This document shows, one piece after another, positions 45,887-57,639 of a DNA stretch of 64,000 nucleotides. Below the pieces are notes generated by a model that was given only the letters and a program-made list of their open reading frames with translations, did no database searches and was not told the DNA's origin. Source of the DNA: Nitrosomonas sp. (GTDB lineage Bacteria; Pseudomonadota; Gammaproteobacteria; Burkholderiales; Nitrosomonadaceae); contig JAMWZY010000002.1 of assembly GCA_024281825.1 (NCBI GenBank), positions 186,001 through 250,000 on the forward strand, read 5' to 3'. The number at the start of each line of letters is the position of its first letter. Position 1 is the stretch's first letter. The translations under genes and the position numbers were made by a program.

Positions 45887-45918
45887 TTACAATTCTTTCT
45901 TAACTTTTCAGATTCTGA

Positions 45919-47778
45919 ATGTATCCACTGCTCGATACCATTAATTTACCTTCACAGTTACGTGAATTGGACCCAAAGAAATTACCACAATTTGCTAACG
46001 AATTGCGTAGTTTCCTTGTTGAATCGGTAGCCAAAACCGGCGGGCACTTATCCTCCAATTTAGGCACAGTTGAACTCACCATTGCAATGCACTACGTTTT
46101 TAACACACCTCATGATCAAATTGTGTGGGATGTAGGCCACCAAACGTATGCCCATAAAATCTTAACAGGGCGACGGGAGAATATGAATAAGCTCCGCATG
46201 CACGGAGGCATTGCCGGCTTTCCACGACGCGATGAAAGCGAATATGACGCTTTTGGTACCGCACACTCCAGCACTTCTATTAGCGCTGCATTAGGTATGG
46301 CAGTAGCAACGCAGCTGAATCAAACAGGCAAACGTGCCATTGCAGTCATTGGCGATGGTGCCATGAGTGCTGGCATGGCATTTGAAGCGCTGAATAATGC
46401 CGGCGTAATGGATGCCAATTTATTGGTCATTCTGAATGACAATGACATGTCTATCTCTCGGCCCGTCGGAGCGTTGAATAATTATCTAGCTAAATTAATG
46501 TCTGGACAGTTTTACGCGACAGCGCGGCGTGCCGGTGAAAAAGTATTGGGGGTCATGCCGCCAGTTCTTGAACTGGCAAAGCGTGCTGAAGAGCATGTTA
46601 AAGGAATGGTCACACCAAGTACCTTGTTTGAAGAATTTGGTTTTAACTATATCGGACCGATCGATGGTCATGATCTCGATGTCTTAATTAAAACATTAAA
46701 CAATATCAAGCAGCTCGATGGGCCACAGTTTCTACATGTTGTTACCCGTAAAGGCGCCGGCTATAAACAGGCCGAAGACGACCCGATTCTCTATCACGGC
46801 GTCGGAAAATTTGATACAAAAAAAGGGATCACCCCCAGTAAAACTCTTGCCAAGCCGACTTACACACAAATTTTCGGTGACTGGCTATGCGATATGGCAG
46901 CACAAGATTCTCGCTTGATTGGCGTTACCCCGGCCATGCGTGAAGGTTCCGGATTAGTTCGTTTCTCACAGGAATACCCGACACGCTATTTTGATGTCGG
47001 TATCGCCGAACAACACGCGGTCACTTTTGCAGCGGGCGCCGCATGTGAAGGATTAAAACCTGTTGTAGCTATTTATTCAACTTTCCTACAACGTGCTTAC
47101 GATCAATTAATTCACGATGTCGCAATTCAAAATCTACCTGTTGTTTTTGCCATTGACCGTGCAGGACTCGTTGGTGCTGATGGCCCTACACATGCCGGAA
47201 GTTTTGACTTGACCTATTTACGCTGCATACCCAATATGACTGTGATGGCTCCCGCTGATGAAGATGAATGCCGCCAAATGTTATATACCGCTTTTAAGAT
47301 TGATACACCTACGGCAGTTAGATATCCAAGAGGCAGTGGTAGTGGCGTATCGATTCAAAAAGAGATGCGCATGTTACCGATCGGACGTGGCGAAATTCGC
47401 CGCCAGGGAGAAAAAATTGCTTTGCTGTCTTTTGGCAGCATGCTGATCCCTTGCCTTGCTGCTGCAGAAGAATTGAATGCTACTGTTGTCAATATGCGCT
47501 TCATCAAGCCTTTAGATGATGAATTAGTCGCTTCACTCGCTGCCAATCATGATTTGCTAGTAACCGTGGAAGAAAATACTATCATGGGCGGTGCCGGTAG
47601 CGCAGTCACAGAATCGCTTTATAAACAGAAAATCTACACTAAAATGCTTCAATTAGGCTTACCCGACACGTTTATTGATCAGGGCGACCATGCGCAAATG
47701 CTGGCTAATTGTGGCCTAGATAAAGACGGCATCATCGATTCAGTGAACTCAGCATTATCTAATGGGTCATTATTGTGA
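45919..47778 (+). CDS. dxs: 1-deoxy-D-xylulose-5-phosphate synthase
   Basis: A 619-residue thiamine-diphosphate enzyme and first step of the MEP isoprenoid pathway. The TPP motif is [18 protein letters not shown]. It also has [13 protein letters not shown], the transketolase pyrimidine-binding region [13 protein letters not shown] and [15 protein letters not shown]. Length and order are typical. It is placed 32 bp after ispA in the same operon. Confidence 0.97.
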   Translation: MYPLLDTINLPSQLRELDPKKLPQFANELRSFLVESVAKTGGHLSSNLGTVELTIAMHYVFNTPHDQIVWDVGHQTYAHKILTGRRENMNKLRMHGGIAGFPRRDESEYDAFGTAHSSTSISAALGMAVATQLNQTGKRAIAVIGDGAMSAGMAFEALNNAGVMDANLLVILNDNDMSISRPVGALNNYLAKLMSGQFYATARRAGEKVLGVMPPVLELAKRAEEHVKGMVTPSTLFEEFGFNYIGPIDGHDLDVLIKTLNNIKQLDGPQFLHVVTRKGAGYKQAEDDPILYHGVGKFDTKKGITPSKTLAKPTYTQIFGDWLCDMAAQDSRLIGVTPAMREGSGLVRFSQEYPTRYFDVGIAEQHAVTFAAGAACEGLKPVVAIYSTFLQRAYDQLIHDVAIQNLPVVFAIDRAGLVGADGPTHAGSFDLTYLRCIPNMTVMAPADEDECRQMLYTAFKIDTPTAVRYPRGSGSGVSIQKEMRMLPIGRGEIRRQGEKIALLSFGSMLIPCLAAAEELNATVVNMRFIKPLDDELVASLAANHDLLVTVEENTIMGGAGSAVTESLYKQKIYTKMLQLGLPDTFIDQGDHAQMLANCGLDKDGIIDSVNSALSNGSLL

Positions 47779-47870
47779 GTTTGCTGTAATACGAAACCAT
47801 TAGCAAACTATTTTTCAACAACGATACCAATTAAGAATAGGATGCCTTGATCAGAAGGAGAACAAACAGC

Positions 47871-48683
47871 ATGAATAAACAAATAGATCTGCCAGTTACA
47901 ATTGCAGATGTACAAAGTACTCCGGATACTCGTCATATAGCTATTGACCGAGTAGGCATTAAAGCAATACGTCATCCAGTTATTGTTGCGGACAAAGGTG
48001 GAGGAATTCAACATACCATTGCTATTCTCAACATGTATGTTAACCTACCGCACAACTTCAAAGGAACGCATATGTCTCGCTTTGTCGAGATTCTAAACAG
48101 CCGGGAACGCGAGATCTCAGTAGAATCCTTTGAATCTATTCTGCGTGAAATGGTAGAAAGATTGGAAACCGATTCTGGACATATTGAAATGAGCTTTCCT
48201 TATTTCATCAACAAATCGGCGCCTATCTCTCGAGTCAAAAGCTTACTCGATTATGAAGTGACATTTATTGGTGAGATTGTTAAGAATGAATACATTTTCA
48301 CCATGAAAGTCATTATACCTGTAACCAGCTTATGCCCTTGCTCTAAAGAAATTTCCAGTTATGGCGCGCATAATCAGCGCTCACACGTATCAATCTCGGT
48401 ACGTACTAATAGCTTCGTTTGGATTGAAGACATGATCAGGGTCGCAGAAAATAACGCTTCTTGTGAGTTGTATGGCTTGCTTAAACGCCCTGATGAGAAA
48501 TACGTCACTGAACGCGCTTACGACAATCCGAAGTTTGTTGAAGATATCGTCAGAGATATTGCCGATACATTAAATCGTGACAACCGTATCGATGCTTATG
48601 TGGTGGAATCAGAAAACTTTGAATCCATACATAACCACTCCGCTTATGCACTGATAGAAAAAAACAAAAAACAACAACATTAA
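47871..48683 (+). CDS. folE2: GTP cyclohydrolase FolE2 (type IB)
   Basis: 270 residues. It converts GTP to dihydroneopterin triphosphate for folate or queuosine synthesis and is metal-flexible, unlike FolE. Motifs: [31 protein letters not shown], the metal-binding [10 protein letters not shown] and [16 protein letters not shown]-like [16 protein letters not shown]. The ATG at 47871 is chosen because AGAAGGAGAAC lies 7 bases upstream; a TTG at 47847 is in frame. FolE2 is often zinc-regulated in other bacteria, but no Zur box was recognised. Confidence 0.93.
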   Translation: MNKQIDLPVTIADVQSTPDTRHIAIDRVGIKAIRHPVIVADKGGGIQHTIAILNMYVNLPHNFKGTHMSRFVEILNSREREISVESFESILREMVERLETDSGHIEMSFPYFINKSAPISRVKSLLDYEVTFIGEIVKNEYIFTMKVIIPVTSLCPCSKEISSYGAHNQRSHVSISVRTNSFVWIEDMIRVAENNASCELYGLLKRPDEKYVTERAYDNPKFVEDIVRDIADTLNRDNRIDAYVVESENFESIHNHSAYALIEKNKKQQH

Positions 48684-48716
48684 TGACTTATAAACATAAG
48701 TCTGAGATTTTTTAGG

Positions 48717-50255
48717 CTATAACGCTTGTTGTTTGGCAAAATCTTTTAAACGAAACCCCAGGGCCCACAATGCGGCAAAGTAACTCGCCGCACCCAAACA
48801 AACGATCCAGCCTAACTTTACCACACGCTGCAGAGTGGAATCGACTAGCCAGTTAGCGTGATCACCGACTGTAAACCACAAAACACTTCCCATAGCCACC
48901 AACGCTACTAATATCTTGATAAAGTATATAGCCCATCCCGGCTGCGGCCGATAGATATCTTGATTACGTAATTGATAATACAGTAGGCCGGCATTTAAGC
49001 ACGCACCCAACCCTATCGCCAACGCCAATCCAGTATGTTTAAAAGGAATAATGAATGCCAGATTCATTAATTGGGTGGCAACAAGTGTAATGATGCCAAT
49101 TTTTACCGGTGTTTTAATATTCTGGCGCGCATAAAATCCTGGTGCCAAAACTTTCACAAGAATCAATCCAATTAACCCAATACTGTAAGCGATCAATGCT
49201 TCGCGTGTCATCCACACATCGTGATCAGTGAAAGCGCCATGATGAAAAAGTGTTGCAATCAACGGGGTCGATAATAGTCCCAGGGCCAACGCAGCAGGAA
49301 AAGTTAGCATTATGGTCATGCGTAGCCCCCAATCCAATAAACGAGAGAATTCCTCAGCACTGTTGCTGCTATGATGTCGTGCAAGCGATGGCAACAGAAT
49401 CGTACCCAATGCAACCCCCAATAATCCAGCAGGAAACTCCATCAATCGATCTGCATAATAAAGCCAAGACACACTCCCAGTAACTAGCAATGAAGCAAAA
49501 ATAGTATTGATCAATAAACTAATTTGGCTCACCGATACCCCAAAAACTGCGGGCCCCATCAATTTAATCACACGCCAAGCACCGCTTTCCCGAACATTAA
49601 AACGAATCCGTGGTAATAACTTGAGGCGCATTAAAAAAGGCACCTGGAAAGCCAATTGCAACACTCCACCGATAAAAACCGCCCACGCTAACACTAAAAT
49701 GGGTGTCTCTACATAAGGGGTAAGCCATAACGAGCAAGCAATAAAAGACAAATTTAGAAAAGCTGGTGTAATCGCAGGAATATTAAATTTTCCGTAGGTA
49801 TTCAAGATACCACCAGCTAAAGCAACCAACGAAATAAAAAAAATATAGGGAAATGTAATGCGAAGCAAATCAACCGTTAAAGTAAATTTATCGGGGTTAT
49901 TTAAAAAACCTGGGGCACTAACATAGATAATTAAAGGTGCGGCAATAATGCCAATCAGCATAATTACAAACAACGTAACAGCTAGAAGCGTAGTAATGTG
50001 ATCAATTAAATCACGGGTTTCTTCGGCAGAACGAGTGTTTTTATACTCCGCCAGAATAGGAACGAAGGCCTGTGAAAATGCGCCTTCGGCAAATAATCGC
50101 CGCAACAAGTTAGGGATACGAAAAGCGACAAAAAAAGCGTCGGTCGCCATACCCGCACCAAAAACTCGCGCGATGATCATGTCACGTATAAAACCGAGAA
50201 TGCGCGATATGAAAGTCATGCTGCTAACTGCAGCCAAGGCTTTGAGTAGGTTCAA
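48717..50255 (-). CDS. murJ: Lipid II flippase MurJ
   Basis: A 512-residue MOP-superfamily exporter with about 14 membrane helices, translocating lipid II across the inner membrane. Signature segments include SRILGFIRDMIIARVFGAGM, AFFVAFRIPNLLRRLFAEGA, FSQAFVPILAEYK and FPAGLLGVALGTILLPSLAR. It is convergent with folE2 across 33 bp that contain a weak GACTTA/TAAGTC hairpin. Confidence 0.96.
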   Translation of the reverse strand: MNLLKALAAVSSMTFISRILGFIRDMIIARVFGAGMATDAFFVAFRIPNLLRRLFAEGAFSQAFVPILAEYKNTRSAEETRDLIDHITTLLAVTLFVIMLIGIIAAPLIIYVSAPGFLNNPDKFTLTVDLLRITFPYIFFISLVALAGGILNTYGKFNIPAITPAFLNLSFIACSLWLTPYVETPILVLAWAVFIGGVLQLAFQVPFLMRLKLLPRIRFNVRESGAWRVIKLMGPAVFGVSVSQISLLINTIFASLLVTGSVSWLYYADRLMEFPAGLLGVALGTILLPSLARHHSSNSAEEFSRLLDWGLRMTIMLTFPAALALGLLSTPLIATLFHHGAFTDHDVWMTREALIAYSIGLIGLILVKVLAPGFYARQNIKTPVKIGIITLVATQLMNLAFIIPFKHTGLALAIGLGACLNAGLLYYQLRNQDIYRPQPGWAIYFIKILVALVAMGSVLWFTVGDHANWLVDSTLQRVVKLGWIVCLGAASYFAALWALGFRLKDFAKQQAL

Positions 50256-50328
50256 AATTTATACAATATGCGGTTTAGAGAGCATGAAAAATGGACATGA
50301 TTTATTGGGGATAAAAAATTGTGTCGCA

Positions 50329-51057
50329 CTACACTGTAAAAAAACGTCTTAGTTTCTGAATCAAGCTTTCCTCCCCCCATTTCCAATGTAGGCAGTATTC
50401 GACACCTACTTCAGGATTCCTAATATCCGCTTCTATTCTTGTTTGTCCAGTAACCACAGGTGGTATCAGCGCTTCTTCAATACCATTTCTTTTGCAATAC
50501 AATCTTGCCGAAGAAATTGCACGTCCTTTGGGTAACTCCACAACCAAGCTTAATTGTCGGGTATTGCTATCCACCACATGCGAGAAAATTCCTTCAGAAT
50601 ATATATAAGCCCCTTCACACTGATAAGATAAAACCAGATCACAGCCATCTGTTACTTTAACTCCTGCCGGGAATCCCGTACAAACTTGATAACTACCATT
50701 AGTATTTATTTTCGCGACAGGATTACGATCATTCACCTGAATGTTACTAATACTTCCGATAGCACGAATATTTCTAAACCAGTATTCAGTACCACCAGCA
50801 TAACAAGCTCTTGTCATTTGAACTTGCCTTACTGTCGCCTTGTTGCCACCCATATCGTGTACGGTTAGCGCTTTATTTAAATGATCAATTGCATAGGCTG
50901 ATTTATTTTGTTCAAACTGATCATAAATCAAAGCTAACGCACTTAAAATGAATAGCAGTCCCATCACCACATATGGCGTAAACAGTGCCACTAGTACACC
51001 AAAGAATGCTATGCAGCTATTGAGATAAAAAACAATTTGGTTGGACCTATCAAACAT
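50329..51057 (-). CDS. Hypothetical protein with two N-terminal membrane helices
   Basis: 242 residues. Two hydrophobic helices (about 9-27 and 29-45) are followed by a soluble beta-rich domain with several cysteines (RACYAGG, VCTGFPAG, LSYQCEG, LYCKRNG). No family was recognised. It is monocistronic, starts about 70 bp upstream of murJ on the same strand and is separated from it by a short gap. A cell-envelope role is possible but unsupported. Confidence 0.6.
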   Translation of the reverse strand: MFDRSNQIVFYLNSCIAFFGVLVALFTPYVVMGLLFILSALALIYDQFEQNKSAYAIDHLNKALTVHDMGGNKATVRQVQMTRACYAGGTEYWFRNIRAIGSISNIQVNDRNPVAKINTNGSYQVCTGFPAGVKVTDGCDLVLSYQCEGAYIYSEGIFSHVVDSNTRQLSLVVELPKGRAISSARLYCKRNGIEEALIPPVVTGQTRIEADIRNPEVGVEYCLHWKWGEESLIQKLRRFFTV

Positions 51058-51335
51058 ACAAAACTCCCCCTCTTAATTACCTTGTCACAATATTTTCGTT
51101 AATCGCAAAGTTTATCAGAGAAATCGGCAGAAAAAATAACACAGAAAAATCCTAGAGCAATCAAACATTGCTTTATATAGGCAAGAGGCGGTATGGAGAT
51201 TTTTAAAATAAATCAATTAAAACCCGATTTATTCAATTAAAGTTTGATGAACTCAAGTCGTTAAAATCTAGGAATAATCGCTTCATAACAACGTTACCCA
51301 ACCCTTAACCAATTAAACTTGCCTGGAAGAGAATA

Positions 51336-51545
51336 ATGAAAATTCTTGTAAACTTTAAATCAGGTTTTAAACAAACTTTTATCGTCCCTAAAGAAATGCT
51401 GACGGTAGATTTTAGAAATATGGCTAGGGAAATTGGTGGAAATATCGAAAGTATCGAATTTTCATTACCCTCCCGCCAGCAAAAATCGATGAATTCCAGA
51501 GCAAATCTCAGCATCGGTGTTGTTCAAATGCCAGACAAACGATAA
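51336..51545 (+). CDS. Small hypothetical protein
   Basis: A 69-residue basic protein. AGAGAATA just precedes the ATG, and GGAAGAG makes a fair ribosome site. It reads KILVNFKSGFKQTFIVPKEM with alternating hydrophobic residues suggesting beta strands. No family was recognised. It is convergent with ssb across 29 bp. Confidence 0.45.
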   Translation: MKILVNFKSGFKQTFIVPKEMLTVDFRNMAREIGGNIESIEFSLPSRQQKSMNSRANLSIGVVQMPDKR

Positions 51546-51574
51546 TAGAAAACTCAGTAGCTATTATCTAAACC

Positions 51575-52024
51575 TTAAAAAGGTATATCATCATCCATAT
51601 CATCAAAACCACCAGCACTCTTAGAAGCACTTGTATTTAAATTTGGAGCATTTTCTTCATGATCGGCAGGTGCCTCAAAACTACCACTTCCTGACCGATT
51701 TCCTAGCATTTTCATATCTGTTGCAATAATGTCCGTCGTATAGCGCTCGACTCCATTTTTATCTGTCCACTTACGTGTTTCCAATCGGCCTTCCACATAG
51801 ACTGAACGTCCTTTTTTTAAATATTCTCCGGCAATCTCCGCCAATTTTCGATAAAACGTCACCCGATGCCATTCAGTTTTCTCTTGTTTTTCGCCGTTTT
51901 TGTCTTTCCAAGTATCAGTAGTTGCAAGCGTAATATTCGTAACCGCTTCACCGTTTGACATATAACGTGTTTCTGGATCTTTCCCCAAATTTCCGATCAG
52001 TATCACTTTATTAACCGATGCCAT
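51575..52024 (-). CDS. ssb: Single-stranded DNA-binding protein
   Basis: A 149-residue SSB. The OB fold opens with [19 protein letters not shown] and includes [35 protein letters not shown] and a glycine/asparagine linker. It ends with the acidic partner-binding tip DDMDDDIPF. It follows the upstream MFS gene with no gap (the stop is adjacent to the ATG). The MFS-ssb pair beside divergent uvrA is common in betaproteobacteria. Confidence 0.97.
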   Translation of the reverse strand: MASVNKVILIGNLGKDPETRYMSNGEAVTNITLATTDTWKDKNGEKQEKTEWHRVTFYRKLAEIAGEYLKKGRSVYVEGRLETRKWTDKNGVERYTTDIIATDMKMLGNRSGSGSFEAPADHEENAPNLNTSASKSAGGFDDMDDDIPF

Positions 52025-53407
52025 TTATTTGACTCCTTCCTCAAGTAATTTAATGACGCTGGTTTCATCAAAACCTTGCATATCGACCTTAAGATAAGCT
52101 ACTCCTTCGTTAACCATTACCAAAGCTTCGTAGACACCCGGTAATTCCGAAAGTCTACGTGATAACTCCTTAGATTGCCCCAAATCCATAGCCTGTACGG
52201 AATACATTTTAGAACGAACTGCAGCCGGTGTTTTCATTGTGATTGCCAATACTAACCACACAGTCAGTAACAATCCACAAAAACTATAAAGTGATTGACT
52301 ACCAAAGCTACCAAATAAATACCCTCCAATGGAAGCCCCTGCAAAAGCACCAAGAAACTGTGTGCTGCTATAAATACCGATCGCCGTACCTTTTGCTCCA
52401 ACAGGTGCAATTTTAGAAATTAGCGATGGAAGGCTCGCTTCAAGTAAATTGAATGCAGTAAAAAATACCCATAAAGCGATTGCAGTAGCTGTAATTGAAT
52501 CCGTAGTAATTGCTAACAAGATTTGCCCTAATAACAAAATGCCGATCGCCACAATAAATACCGGTTTTAACTTAGCTTTTTTTTCTGCGTAAATAATTGC
52601 AGGGATAATGCAAACAACGGAAAAAAATAATACGGGTAAATATATTTGCCAATGATCATTCGCATCCATACCCGCTTCACGTAAAGTCAGAGGCACAACC
52701 AACCAAAGCGCCATCAATGTCGCATGCAACGCAAAAATGCCATAATTTAAGCGTAATAATTGCCCATCGCGTAACACGTCTCGAAAGCGGGTTACAGCAA
52801 CTTCAGTGTCCGAATGAAAGCGGCTGATTTGCGGATCCGGGATTATTTGTTTCACCACCAGCATCGCCAAAACGGCCAGAACCCCAGTCAAAATAAAAAT
52901 CCCCGGCACCCCGATCCACTGATTCAAGGCTGGCGCTATCGCCAACGAAATTGCAAAAACCATACCAATGGTCATGCCAATCGTGGCCATTGCTTTAGTA
53001 CGATGCTCTTCTCGCGTTAGATCAGCCGCAAGTGCCATCACCGCAGCTGATATCGCCCCGGCACCCTGGATAACACGACCTATAATCACCCAATAAATAT
53101 CGACAGCAACCGCCGCAACCAAGCTACCTATCGCGAATAAAATCAAGCCAAGATAAATAACTGGCTTTCGTCCAATTCGATCGGATAACCAACCAAACGG
53201 AATTTGTAATATCGCCTGTGTTAAACCGTATGCGCCTAAGGCAACACCAACCAATGTGTAATTATCACCACCAGGCAAATCTTCAGCATAAAAAGCAAAT
53301 ACTGGCAAAATAATAAACAGACCAAACATACGCAACCCATACACCCCTGCCAAACCAATGGTTGCTCGTAATTCTAACGGGGACATTTTTTCAGATGAAA
53401 CAGACAT
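52025..53407 (-). CDS. MFS transporter, YajR-like with C-terminal YAM-type domain
   Basis: 460 residues and 12 predicted membrane helices. The MFS motif A is GWLSDRIGRKPVIYLG. The C-terminal 70 residues (SRRLSELPGVYEALVMVNEG) form a ferredoxin-like domain, as in E. coli YajR (about 455 residues). The substrate is unknown; a drug/proton antiporter-like role is assumed from the family. It is divergent from uvrA and directly abuts ssb downstream. Confidence 0.85.
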   Translation of the reverse strand: MSVSSEKMSPLELRATIGLAGVYGLRMFGLFIILPVFAFYAEDLPGGDNYTLVGVALGAYGLTQAILQIPFGWLSDRIGRKPVIYLGLILFAIGSLVAAVAVDIYWVIIGRVIQGAGAISAAVMALAADLTREEHRTKAMATIGMTIGMVFAISLAIAPALNQWIGVPGIFILTGVLAVLAMLVVKQIIPDPQISRFHSDTEVAVTRFRDVLRDGQLLRLNYGIFALHATLMALWLVVPLTLREAGMDANDHWQIYLPVLFFSVVCIIPAIIYAEKKAKLKPVFIVAIGILLLGQILLAITTDSITATAIALWVFFTAFNLLEASLPSLISKIAPVGAKGTAIGIYSSTQFLGAFAGASIGGYLFGSFGSQSLYSFCGLLLTVWLVLAITMKTPAAVRSKMYSVQAMDLGQSKELSRRLSELPGVYEALVMVNEGVAYLKVDMQGFDETSVIKLLEEGVK

Positions 53408-53473
53408 GAATCAGATTGTGATATTTCTAAAAAGTTGGGTATATTAACAGGTTGACCAATACATAGATAGCCG

Positions 53474-56293
53474 ATGGAATTTATAAAAATACGCGGTGCA
53501 CGCACCCATAACCTAAAAAACATTCACCTTATTCTCCCCCGTAACAAGCTGATTGTGATTACCGGATTGTCTGGATCCGGCAAGTCTTCGCTTGCCTTTG
53601 ATACGCTTTATGCGGAGGGTCAACGACGTTACGTTGAATCGCTTTCAGCTTATGCGCGCCAATTTCTACAGCTCATGGAAAAACCGGATGTTGATCTGAT
53701 CGAGGGGCTATCGCCTGCCATTGCGATCGAACAGAAAGCCACCTCACATAATCCACGTTCGACTGTCGGCACAGTCACGGAAATCCACGATTACCTACGC
53801 TTATTGTTTGCCCGTATCGGCGATCCTTACTGCCCAGAACATCACATTATGTTGTCGGCGCAAAGCGTTTCACAAATGGTGGATCACGTTCTCCAATTGC
53901 CCGAAGAAACACGTTTAATGATCCTTGCACCCTTGGTCACAGAACGCAAAGGAGAACAAGTCGAGTTGTTTGACGAGTTACGCGCACAGGGTTTTGTTCG
54001 GGTGCGCATTGATGGCGAAGTATACGAAATCGACGCATTACCAAAATTACAAAAAACCAAGAAACATACCATTGAAGTCGTCATCGATCGGCTCAAGGTT
54101 TCCCCAGAAAGCAAACAACGATTAGCGGAATCTTTTGAGGTAGCGCTGCGGCATTCTGATGGCAAAGCGCTTGCGGTAGAGATGGATACCCATAATGAGC
54201 ATCTTTTTTCCGCCAAATTCAGCTGTCCCGTCTGTAGCTACTCATTATCCGAGTTGGAACCCAGATTATTTTCGTTTAACAATCCACTGGGTGCTTGTAC
54301 TAAATGTGATGGTTTGGGTCAAATTACTTTTTTCGATCCGGCACGAGTAGTCGCTTTCCCTCACATATCACTAGCTGGCGGTGCTGTAAAAAATTGGGAT
54401 AAGCGCAATCAATTTTATTACCAATTACTTGCTGGACTTTCAGAGCATTATCAATTTGATTTAAATACACCATTTGAGAATCTTGATGAATCTATCCGCA
54501 CTATCATTTTGTATGGCTCTGGGAAAGAGAAAATACAATTTTCTTATTACACGGACAGCGGAAAGAAATTCCAGGATACCCATACGTTTGAAGGCATCAT
54601 TCCCAATTTGACTCGGCGTTATAAAGAGACTGATTCGCAAACAGTACGCGAAGAATTAGCTAAATACTTGAATGCCCAAGTATGCCCGGAATGCCAAGGA
54701 ACACGGTTGTGCCAATCTGCACGCCACATTCAAGTTGCAGGACAAGCCATCTATCAAATCAGTGCACTGCCACTCAAAAAAGCACAGCACTTTTTTGATC
54801 ATATTCAGTTATCAGGACAAAAAAAATCGATTGCTGATCGTATCATCAAGGAGATTTCCAGCCGCTTGCAGTTCCTTAACAACGTTGGATTAGATTATCT
54901 TTCGCTTGATCGGTCTGCGGATACGCTATCAGGTGGTGAATCCCAACGCATTCGCCTTGCCAGTCAAATCGGTTCAGGCCTAACCGGTGTCATGTATGTG
55001 CTTGATGAGCCCTCGATCGGACTGCATCAACGCGATAATGGCCGCCTGCTAGAAACACTCAAAAAACTACGTGATTTAGGCAATAGCGTCATTGTGGTAG
55101 AACATGATCAAGATGCGATAGAAATCGCGGACTATGTCGTCGACATGGGCCCAGGCGCGGGCGAGCATGGCGGTTATGTAGTCGCGCAAGGCTCACCCCA
55201 AGATATCCAGCAAAATGACGATTCGATGACAGGGCAATATTTATCGGGCAAGCGCTCGATCCCTATTCCACAGCACCGCCACCCTCCCACCATTGACCGT
55301 ATGCTGCGGATTGAAGGCGCAGCCGGCAATAATCTTAAGACCGTCACATTGGATTTGCCAGTTGGACTGTTTATTTGTGTGACCGGAGTATCAGGGTCGG
55401 GCAAATCGACCTTAATCAATGAAACGCTTTACCGAGTGGTTGCTCGACATTTATACGGCAGTAACGTGGAACCCGCAACCTATGAAAGCATAGAAGGATT
55501 GGCTTTTTTTGATAAAGTCATCAATATGGATCAAAGCCCAATTGGGCGTACACCTCGCTCCAATCCAGCAACCTATACCGGCTTGTTTACACCGATCCGT
55601 GATTTATTTGCCGGTGTGCCGCAAGCGCGTGAGCGTGGCTATGCCCCAGGCCGGTTCTCCTTCAATGTAAAAGGCGGTCGTTGCGAGTCTTGCCAGGGTG
55701 ATGGTGTCATTAAAGTGGAAATGCATTTTTTACCCGATATCTACGTCACATGCGACGTTTGCCATGGCCAACGCTATAACCGAGAAACCCTGGAAATTCA
55801 GTATAAAGGCAGAAACATCAATGAAGTGTTGCAAATGACCGTTGAAACGGCGGCTGAGTTTTTTTCTGCCGTCCCGGTTGTTGCACGTAAATTACAAACG
55901 CTTTTAGAAGTTGGCCTTGGTTATATTACGTTGGGACAATCTGCAACGACATTATCCGGTGGTGAAGCACAACGGGTAAAACTTTCACTTGAACTCTCCA
56001 AACGCGACACAGGACGCACTTTATACATTCTTGACGAACCCACCACAGGATTGCATTTCCAAGATATCGATTTATTACTGACCGTCCTGCATCGGTTACG
56101 CGACCACGGCAATACGGTTGTAGTCATCGAACATAATTTAGATGTAATCAAAACTGCCGATTGGATCATCGATTTAGGCCCTGAAGGTGGCGATGGCGGT
56201 GGTCGCATCATCGCAGAAGGCTCTCCAGAAAGCGTTGCAAGCAATAAAGAAAGCTTCACGGGCGAATATCTTCGTCCTATTCTCATTCAATGA
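53474..56293 (+). CDS. uvrA: UvrABC system protein A
   Basis: The 939-residue DNA-damage recognition ATPase. Two ABC modules are visible: Walker [21 protein letters not shown] and [16 protein letters not shown], with signature LSGGE in [16 protein letters not shown] and [15 protein letters not shown]. Zinc modules are CPVC...CTKCDG and CESCQGDG...CDVCHGQ. It is divergent from the MFS-ssb pair. No clear LexA box was found in the 66-bp gap. The stop overlaps the glycerate-kinase ATG. Confidence 0.97.
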   Translation: MEFIKIRGARTHNLKNIHLILPRNKLIVITGLSGSGKSSLAFDTLYAEGQRRYVESLSAYARQFLQLMEKPDVDLIEGLSPAIAIEQKATSHNPRSTVGTVTEIHDYLRLLFARIGDPYCPEHHIMLSAQSVSQMVDHVLQLPEETRLMILAPLVTERKGEQVELFDELRAQGFVRVRIDGEVYEIDALPKLQKTKKHTIEVVIDRLKVSPESKQRLAESFEVALRHSDGKALAVEMDTHNEHLFSAKFSCPVCSYSLSELEPRLFSFNNPLGACTKCDGLGQITFFDPARVVAFPHISLAGGAVKNWDKRNQFYYQLLAGLSEHYQFDLNTPFENLDESIRTIILYGSGKEKIQFSYYTDSGKKFQDTHTFEGIIPNLTRRYKETDSQTVREELAKYLNAQVCPECQGTRLCQSARHIQVAGQAIYQISALPLKKAQHFFDHIQLSGQKKSIADRIIKEISSRLQFLNNVGLDYLSLDRSADTLSGGESQRIRLASQIGSGLTGVMYVLDEPSIGLHQRDNGRLLETLKKLRDLGNSVIVVEHDQDAIEIADYVVDMGPGAGEHGGYVVAQGSPQDIQQNDDSMTGQYLSGKRSIPIPQHRHPPTIDRMLRIEGAAGNNLKTVTLDLPVGLFICVTGVSGSGKSTLINETLYRVVARHLYGSNVEPATYESIEGLAFFDKVINMDQSPIGRTPRSNPATYTGLFTPIRDLFAGVPQARERGYAPGRFSFNVKGGRCESCQGDGVIKVEMHFLPDIYVTCDVCHGQRYNRETLEIQYKGRNINEVLQMTVETAAEFFSAVPVVARKLQTLLEVGLGYITLGQSATTLSGGEAQRVKLSLELSKRDTGRTLYILDEPTTGLHFQDIDLLLTVLHRLRDHGNTVVVIEHNLDVIKTADWIIDLGPEGGDGGGRIIAEGSPESVASNKESFTGEYLRPILIQ

Positions 56294-57564
56294 ATCTGAA
56301 TCCAAGGGATTATTTATTGCATAGCTTTACTGTGGCAGTAAAAGCAGCCGACCCCTTGCACCTTGTTCCACAACACTTACCCAACCCACCCAAAGGACGA
56401 ACTTTCATCGTGGGAGCAGGCAAAGCCTCTGCCGCAATGGCACTTGCCACAGAAAATGCTTGGCCTCAAGACATGCCGTTAGAAGGCATCGTTGTCACAC
56501 GCTATGGACATGCACTGCCCACCCAAAGAATCAAGATCATAGAAGCCAGTCACCCGATCCCTGATAGCAATGGTGAATATGCCTCAAAACAAATAATGTC
56601 CGCCATCAGAACACTCCGGGCTGAAGATTTGTTGCTATGCTTATGGAGTGGTGGCGGTTCAAGCTTACTGCCCTTACCTATTCTGGGCATCACACTACAA
56701 GATTTACAGCACATCACCCGCCAATTACTGAGTTGTGGCGCCAATATTCAGGAAATCAACACGGTGCGCAAACACTTATCAGCGATTCAAGGAGGAAGGC
56801 TTGCCGCAGCTTGTAAAGCACCCGTTCTCTCGTTGATCATTTCCGATGTTACCGGAGACGCTGCCACGCACATTGCATCTGGGCCTTGCGCACCCGATCC
56901 GACGACTTGCGCCAACGCACTGACCGTGATAGAACGCTACGATCTTGAGGTATCCCCGACTATTCGTGAAATATTATCCGCGCCCAATACAGCAAACGAA
57001 ACTCCCAAACCCGGCGATGCAGTCTTCAACCATGTCAAAAACCAAGTCATCGCAACAGCCCGCCAGTCTTTGAATGCCGCCACACAATACTTCCACAGCA
57101 TGGGCATCCATTCACTGATATTAGGCGATACTGTCGCCGGAGAAGCACGTGAAATCGCAAAATCCTATGCAGCTTTGGCACGCGAAATCCGCTTATATCC
57201 ACAGCCAAACACCCAAGTACCCATTGCGCTACTATCGGGCGGAGAAACTTCCGTCACGATCAAGGGCCGTGGACGCGGCGGACGAAATACGGAATTTCTG
57301 CTCTCCTTATTGATTGCACTCGATGGAATCGAAAATGTTTATGCGTTAGCCTGCGATACCGATGGAATCGATGGCAGCGAAGATAACGCCGGCGCAATCA
57401 TCACACCCGATTCTTTAACAAAAGCGCAACAGCAGAAATTAAATCCAGCCTCGTTTTTATTCAACAACGATGCGTACACGTTTTTTGCCCGATTAAATGA
57501 TTTAGTCATAACGGGCCCCACCTATACCAATGTTAATGACTATAGAGTCATTCTTTTGCTGTAA
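56290..57564 (+). CDS. Glycerate 2-kinase (MOFRL family)
   Basis: A 424-residue GckA/TtuD-type kinase that phosphorylates D-glycerate to 2-phosphoglycerate, useful in glycolate/hydroxypyruvate salvage. It has the DUF4147 N-terminal domain ([46 protein letters not shown]) and the MOFRL C-terminal domain ([38 protein letters not shown]). It overlaps uvrA by four bases (ATGA). The pairing is positional; no functional link is obvious. Confidence 0.92.
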   Translation: MNLNPRDYLLHSFTVAVKAADPLHLVPQHLPNPPKGRTFIVGAGKASAAMALATENAWPQDMPLEGIVVTRYGHALPTQRIKIIEASHPIPDSNGEYASKQIMSAIRTLRAEDLLLCLWSGGGSSLLPLPILGITLQDLQHITRQLLSCGANIQEINTVRKHLSAIQGGRLAAACKAPVLSLIISDVTGDAATHIASGPCAPDPTTCANALTVIERYDLEVSPTIREILSAPNTANETPKPGDAVFNHVKNQVIATARQSLNAATQYFHSMGIHSLILGDTVAGEAREIAKSYAALAREIRLYPQPNTQVPIALLSGGETSVTIKGRGRGGRNTEFLLSLLIALDGIENVYALACDTDGIDGSEDNAGAIITPDSLTKAQQQKLNPASFLFNNDAYTFFARLNDLVITGPTYTNVNDYRVILLL

Positions 57565-57639
57565 CGAGGTAGCATGTTTGCTCACCCAGCCAGTGTATGC
57601 CCCAGTAATCGTTTCAATTTTCTAAAGATCAAACCCGGT

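Noticed and set aside
48685-48711. GACTTA / TAAGTC hairpin followed by T run after folE2
   Set aside because: A six-base AT-rich stem is too weak to list as a separate terminator, though it may act as one.
53408-53473. Possible LexA operator between the MFS gene and uvrA
   Set aside because: No CTG-N10-CAG palindrome could be found by eye.
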